7,092 bases of DNA from Desulfobacterales bacterium (GTDB taxonomy: Bacteria > Desulfobacterota > Desulfobacteria > Desulfobacterales > BuS5). A program made the position numbers and the translations under genes. Where the stretch lies: positions 1-7,092 of the forward strand of contig JAERRQ010000159.1 in the NCBI GenBank assembly GCA_016735355.1, written 5' to 3'. The notes under the pieces are model-generated. The model ran no database searches, was not told where the DNA came from, and worked only from the letters and a program-made list of their open reading frames with translations. Of this stretch, positions 4,544 through 7,092 are shown piece after piece (within the stretch, counting starts at the first letter, position 1; each line of letters begins with the position of its first letter).

Positions 4544-5663
4544 GATTACCGCCGCTGTGCTGGCGGCCTGTATCATCCTGATCGCCGACAGCCCTGTGAA
4601 TGCAGCATGGTCTATCCAGCTCGGGACATTCAAAACCCTGACCGGGTTGCGGCATATGTACAACAGCCTTCCGGATGCAATTAAAAAGGAGATGCTGATC
4701 TGCCGCTCCGGTGACTATTATGTTGCCAGGTACGGTTTTGTTGCAAACAAGGCAGAAACAAAACAGCTGATATCCACAGCTAAAAGCAACGGCCTGACTC
4801 CCATGGTGGTTGAATGCAATACCGACCTTTGTTCTACCCCTGAGGCTATTTTTAAAGAGTCTGCAAAAGCATCTCACAGGATAACCCACCCGGAAATTAC
4901 TCAAAGCATAAGCATTCCGGCAAAAGCGCCCGAAAAACAAAAACAGACATACAATCCGGACCAATTTTTCGGTCATGCCGACATTATGGTTCTGCCGGAA
5001 ATCACGACCAAGGTGATTTTAAGCAGCATGGATATTAACCGGATCACCTGTGATGACGGCCCGATCAAGGATGTAGTCTATTCCAAGGAAAAAGGCTTGA
5101 GCGTAAAAATAAACAACAGCAATGCCTTTGTAAAATTTCTGGCTGTTAAAAAGCGGAATGAATTGCGCTATCCCGAAAAACCGGTCGAGCTTTATTTTAT
5201 CTGCGGACCGGATGCAGCCGTCTATACGGTCATTGCGGTTCCCGAAAAAGTGCCGGCTCAAAATATCCGGCTGGTTTCTAAAAAGAAGCGGCTCAAAAAA
5301 AATCTCTCTCTTTTTGAGGGCATACCCTTTGAAAAAAAGGTCTTAATGCTCACAAAATACGCCTTTCAGGATAATATCCCGGAGAGTTTTACAGTCAGGA
5401 AAGCAGACAAGAAAAAATACCTTTCCCGGGATTTAAACATTTCTTTAAGAAGAACGATCATCGCGGAGGGAGAAGGAATCCAGCTTAAAGAGTATCTGGT
5501 TTCGATCAAACAGGGTTCCTCCAGGCAAAAAATGACCCTGGAGGAAAAATACTTCCTTTTGCCGGAACTTACCGAAAATCCAATCGGAATAACCCTGGAA
5601 AAGACAAGTTTGACCAAAGGAGAAACCGGACGGCTTTTTGTTGTGGAAAAACATAGCGAGTAA
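4515..5663 (+). CDS. traK: TraK with an extra N-terminal SPOR-like domain
   Basis: At 382 residues this protein is far longer than ordinary TraK, which is about 240. It begins with a signal peptide (1-30, cleavage near VNA/AW). Residues about 32-100 read as a SPOR domain: WSIQLGTF at 32-39 for the first strand, a helix, GDYYVARYGF at 66-75 for the second repeat, and a closing strand at TPMVVE. SPOR domains bind glycan strands stripped of stem peptides. A polar linker (about 101-150) leads into the TraK part (about 155-382), with VLPEITTKVILSSMDINRIT, GPIKDVVYSKEKGL, ELYFICGPDAAVYTVIAVPE and VPAQNIRL as in the secretin-like family. TraK joins TraV and TraB in the outer-membrane core. GGAAGG upstream supports this ATG within traE. 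Confidence 0.85.
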   Translation: MISKKSKTNKITAAVLAACIILIADSPVNAAWSIQLGTFKTLTGLRHMYNSLPDAIKKEMLICRSGDYYVARYGFVANKAETKQLISTAKSNGLTPMVVECNTDLCSTPEAIFKESAKASHRITHPEITQSISIPAKAPEKQKQTYNPDQFFGHADIMVLPEITTKVILSSMDINRITCDDGPIKDVVYSKEKGLSVKINNSNAFVKFLAVKKRNELRYPEKPVELYFICGPDAAVYTVIAVPEKVPAQNIRLVSKKKRLKKNLSLFEGIPFEKKVLMLTKYAFQDNIPESFTVRKADKKKYLSRDLNISLRRTIIAEGEGIQLKEYLVSIKQGSSRQKMTLEEKYFLLPELTENPIGITLEKTSLTKGETGRLFVVEKHSE

Positions 5664-5672
5664 AGGAGCAAG

Positions 5673-6863
5673 ATGCTGAACAATATCAAAAAAAAATGGG
5701 CGGAACTCGATCCCAAAAAACAGAAAAAAATCACTCTCCTTTCCATCTGTATATTCATGATGATTTTTTGTGCTTTGGGATGGCACAGCCGGTCCAAGCA
5801 TAAAATTCAAAGGCCGGGACAAAATATCCAGGAGTCGAAGAAAACAAAGAGTATAGACCTGAACACCCGTTTGATCAAGGAGAGCCTGATTACGGAAACC
5901 AGGAACCGGATCAATCAGCAGGATAAAATTTTGCACGATCTCAAAGAAGAGATGAAGCTGTTGTCTCAGGAAAAGGATTCATACAGAGCAGCTCCGGATT
6001 TAAAAACAGAACATAGGCCGCTCCCTGTACCGAGGCCACCCGGCCTTGCAGAAACAAAAGCAGCCCCTCCCCAAATAATATCATCTCCTCCGGTATTCTC
6101 TCAATCCGGTTTTAAGCCGCCGGAAAATCCGGAGGATTTGATAATCGGCGGAATTACTACTGTAAGCAACGACACACCGGTCAAGCAGGATGCAGGTGAT
6201 GATAAAAAAAAACTCAAAATTTATTTGCCCCCTTCTTTTATGGAGGCGACTTTGCTCTCCGGGGTGCGCGCCCCCACAACCTCGGCGGGCAAAAATAACC
6301 CTTTGCCGATCCTGTTCCGGATCAAAAATTTGGCTATCCTGCCCAACAAGGTCAAGGGAGATTTAAAGGGCTGTTTTGTCATCGGCGAAGGAACCGGCAA
6401 CCTGGCCGATGAACGGGTGCATGTGAGGCTGCTGACCCTTTCCTGCGTATCTAAAAAGGGAACCGCGGTTATAGATCAACAGATTAAAGGTTTTGTCATG
6501 GACGAAGACGGCATTATCGGGCTGGATGGAACGGTAGTGGCTAAAATGGGATCGATGCTGGCCAGAAGCGCCCTGGCCGGAGCCCTGGGCGGCATAGGCG
6601 AAGCCATGCAGAATTCGTCTTTCGATTACCAGACTACCGCCCTGGGAACGCAGCAGATATTCTCCCAGGATGATACCACAAATATCACCCGCGGAGCTGT
6701 CGGCGGAGCAATTTCCGGGGCATCAAAGGATCTGCAGAAATTCTATCTGCAACTGGCGGAACAGACCATGCCGATTGTCGAAGTCGGAGCTACAAAAACA
6801 GTCACCCTGGTAATCAGCGAAGGTATTAATCTGGAGGTTAAGGAAGCCAATATTCTTCACTAA
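5673..6863 (+). CDS. traB: TraB, VirB10-like envelope-spanning core protein
   Basis: This 396-residue protein has the TraB/VirB10 layout. A cytoplasmic N-terminus is followed by one membrane helix (about 20-37), a coiled-coil-like segment (about 63-103) and a proline-rich periplasmic stretch (about 108-155). The C-terminal beta-barrel domain begins near 180. Diagnostic segments are YLPPSFMEATLLSGVRAPT (184-202), the GCFVIGEG...LSC pair of cysteines (C234, C258), GFVMDEDGIIGLDGTVV (273-289) and the following Ala/Gly-rich helical region (291-312), which lines the outer-membrane pore in this family. TraB bridges the inner membrane to the TraV-TraK outer ring. AAGGAG straddling the traK stop places the start five bases downstream. 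The gene is shorter than F TraB (about 475) but not visibly truncated. Confidence 0.93.
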   Translation: MLNNIKKKWAELDPKKQKKITLLSICIFMMIFCALGWHSRSKHKIQRPGQNIQESKKTKSIDLNTRLIKESLITETRNRINQQDKILHDLKEEMKLLSQEKDSYRAAPDLKTEHRPLPVPRPPGLAETKAAPPQIISSPPVFSQSGFKPPENPEDLIIGGITTVSNDTPVKQDAGDDKKKLKIYLPPSFMEATLLSGVRAPTTSAGKNNPLPILFRIKNLAILPNKVKGDLKGCFVIGEGTGNLADERVHVRLLTLSCVSKKGTAVIDQQIKGFVMDEDGIIGLDGTVVAKMGSMLARSALAGALGGIGEAMQNSSFDYQTTALGTQQIFSQDDTTNITRGAVGGAISGASKDLQKFYLQLAEQTMPIVEVGATKTVTLVISEGINLEVKEANILH

Positions 6864-6900
6864 AAAAATTGGATTCCTGCACCCTAAGGGAAAATTTATT

Positions 6901-7092
6901 ATGAAAAAAATTATTCTTGTTTTATGCACAGGATTTATTTTATCCGGCTGCAGCGTTTTTAATCCTTATAAGTCGAAATTTCAATGTCCTGATACATATA
7001 AAGGCAAATGCGTTTCTGCTACAAACGCTTATAAGGAAAGCGTAGAAAATTCCGATAACACTTCTTTAGAAAATCTTTCTCCGGAACTATCC
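6901..7092 (+). CDS. traV: TraV, outer-membrane core lipoprotein (3' end outside window)
   Basis: The first 64 codons are present and the frame is still open at the window edge. The N-terminus is a lipoprotein signal with lipobox L14-S15-G16-C17. The next residues, VFNPYKSKFQCPDTYKGKCV, match the TraV pattern 'N-P-Y-K-S-x-F-x-C-P ... K-G-K-C-V', with two conserved cysteines (C29, C37) that may form disulfides. TraV anchors TraK and, through it, TraB in the outer membrane. AAGGGA lies nine bases before the ATG, and the gap to traB is 37 bases. The order traB-traV matches F-type operons in which traP and traG are absent or elsewhere. Confidence 0.9.
   Translation, partial: MKKIILVLCTGFILSGCSVFNPYKSKFQCPDTYKGKCVSATNAYKESVENSDNTSLENLSPELS

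Noticed and set aside
4016..4663. Minus-strand frame of 215 codons opposite traE and traK
   Set aside because: It is antisense to recognised transfer genes and carries no motif. Long open antisense frames are common opposite such genes.
5366..5936. Overlapping minus-strand frames opposite traK and traB
   Set aside because: These are antisense shadows of well-supported genes, rich in Phe and Leu from opposite Lys and Glu codons.
1..7092. CRISPR array, tRNA or rRNA gene, insertion sequence
   Set aside because: No regularly spaced direct repeats, cloverleaf-like sequence, rRNA-like sequence or transposase frame was seen on either strand.

Overview
The window shows the left part of a conjugative transfer region of the F-type (MPF_F) type IV secretion system from a Gram-negative bacterium. 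Inner-membrane, periplasmic and outer-membrane transfer proteins and two lipoproteins with clear lipoboxes show the Gram-negative envelope. Moderate base composition, A-rich lysine codons and small palindromic repeats that read through coding sequence would suit a Desulfobacterota-like host, but that is inference. The region is probably part of an integrative conjugative element or plasmid. No integrase, relaxase or replication gene is visible to say which.

Layout. Bases 1-200 hold an open minus-strand reading frame that runs off the left edge, has no visible start and contains a GC-rich hairpin. It looks like the tail or wreck of a gene. Bases 201-667 hold no convincing gene, but include a perfect 14-bp hairpin (391-424) and a set of nested inverted repeats (424-541). 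A vapBC toxin-antitoxin operon lies on the minus strand (668-1338), with its own promoter and an operator-like palindrome (1384-1421). Bases 1436-1780, also on the minus strand, look like a small decayed gene split over three frames. The leader at 1781-1898 contains two competing RNA pairings.

From 1899 to the right edge everything is on the plus strand and reads as one tightly packed transfer cluster. Its order is a degenerate HD-domain protein, an OmpA-like lipoprotein, then traA (pilin), traL, traE, traK, traB and traV (cut by the window end). The A-L-E-K-B-V order matches the F-type assembly operon. TraA is the pilus subunit, and TraL and TraE are membrane proteins of pilus assembly. TraV (lipoprotein), TraK (secretin-like) and TraB (VirB10-like bridge) form the envelope-spanning core.

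The most interesting points are in this cluster. TraK carries an extra N-terminal region that reads as a SPOR (peptidoglycan-binding) domain. A second presumed peptidoglycan binder, the OmpA-like lipoprotein, is encoded upstream and coupled to an HD-fold protein whose signature His-Asp is His-Asn. Together they suggest an F-type secretion system with additional cell-wall anchoring. This is a hypothesis from sequence reading and has not been tested by search or structure prediction.
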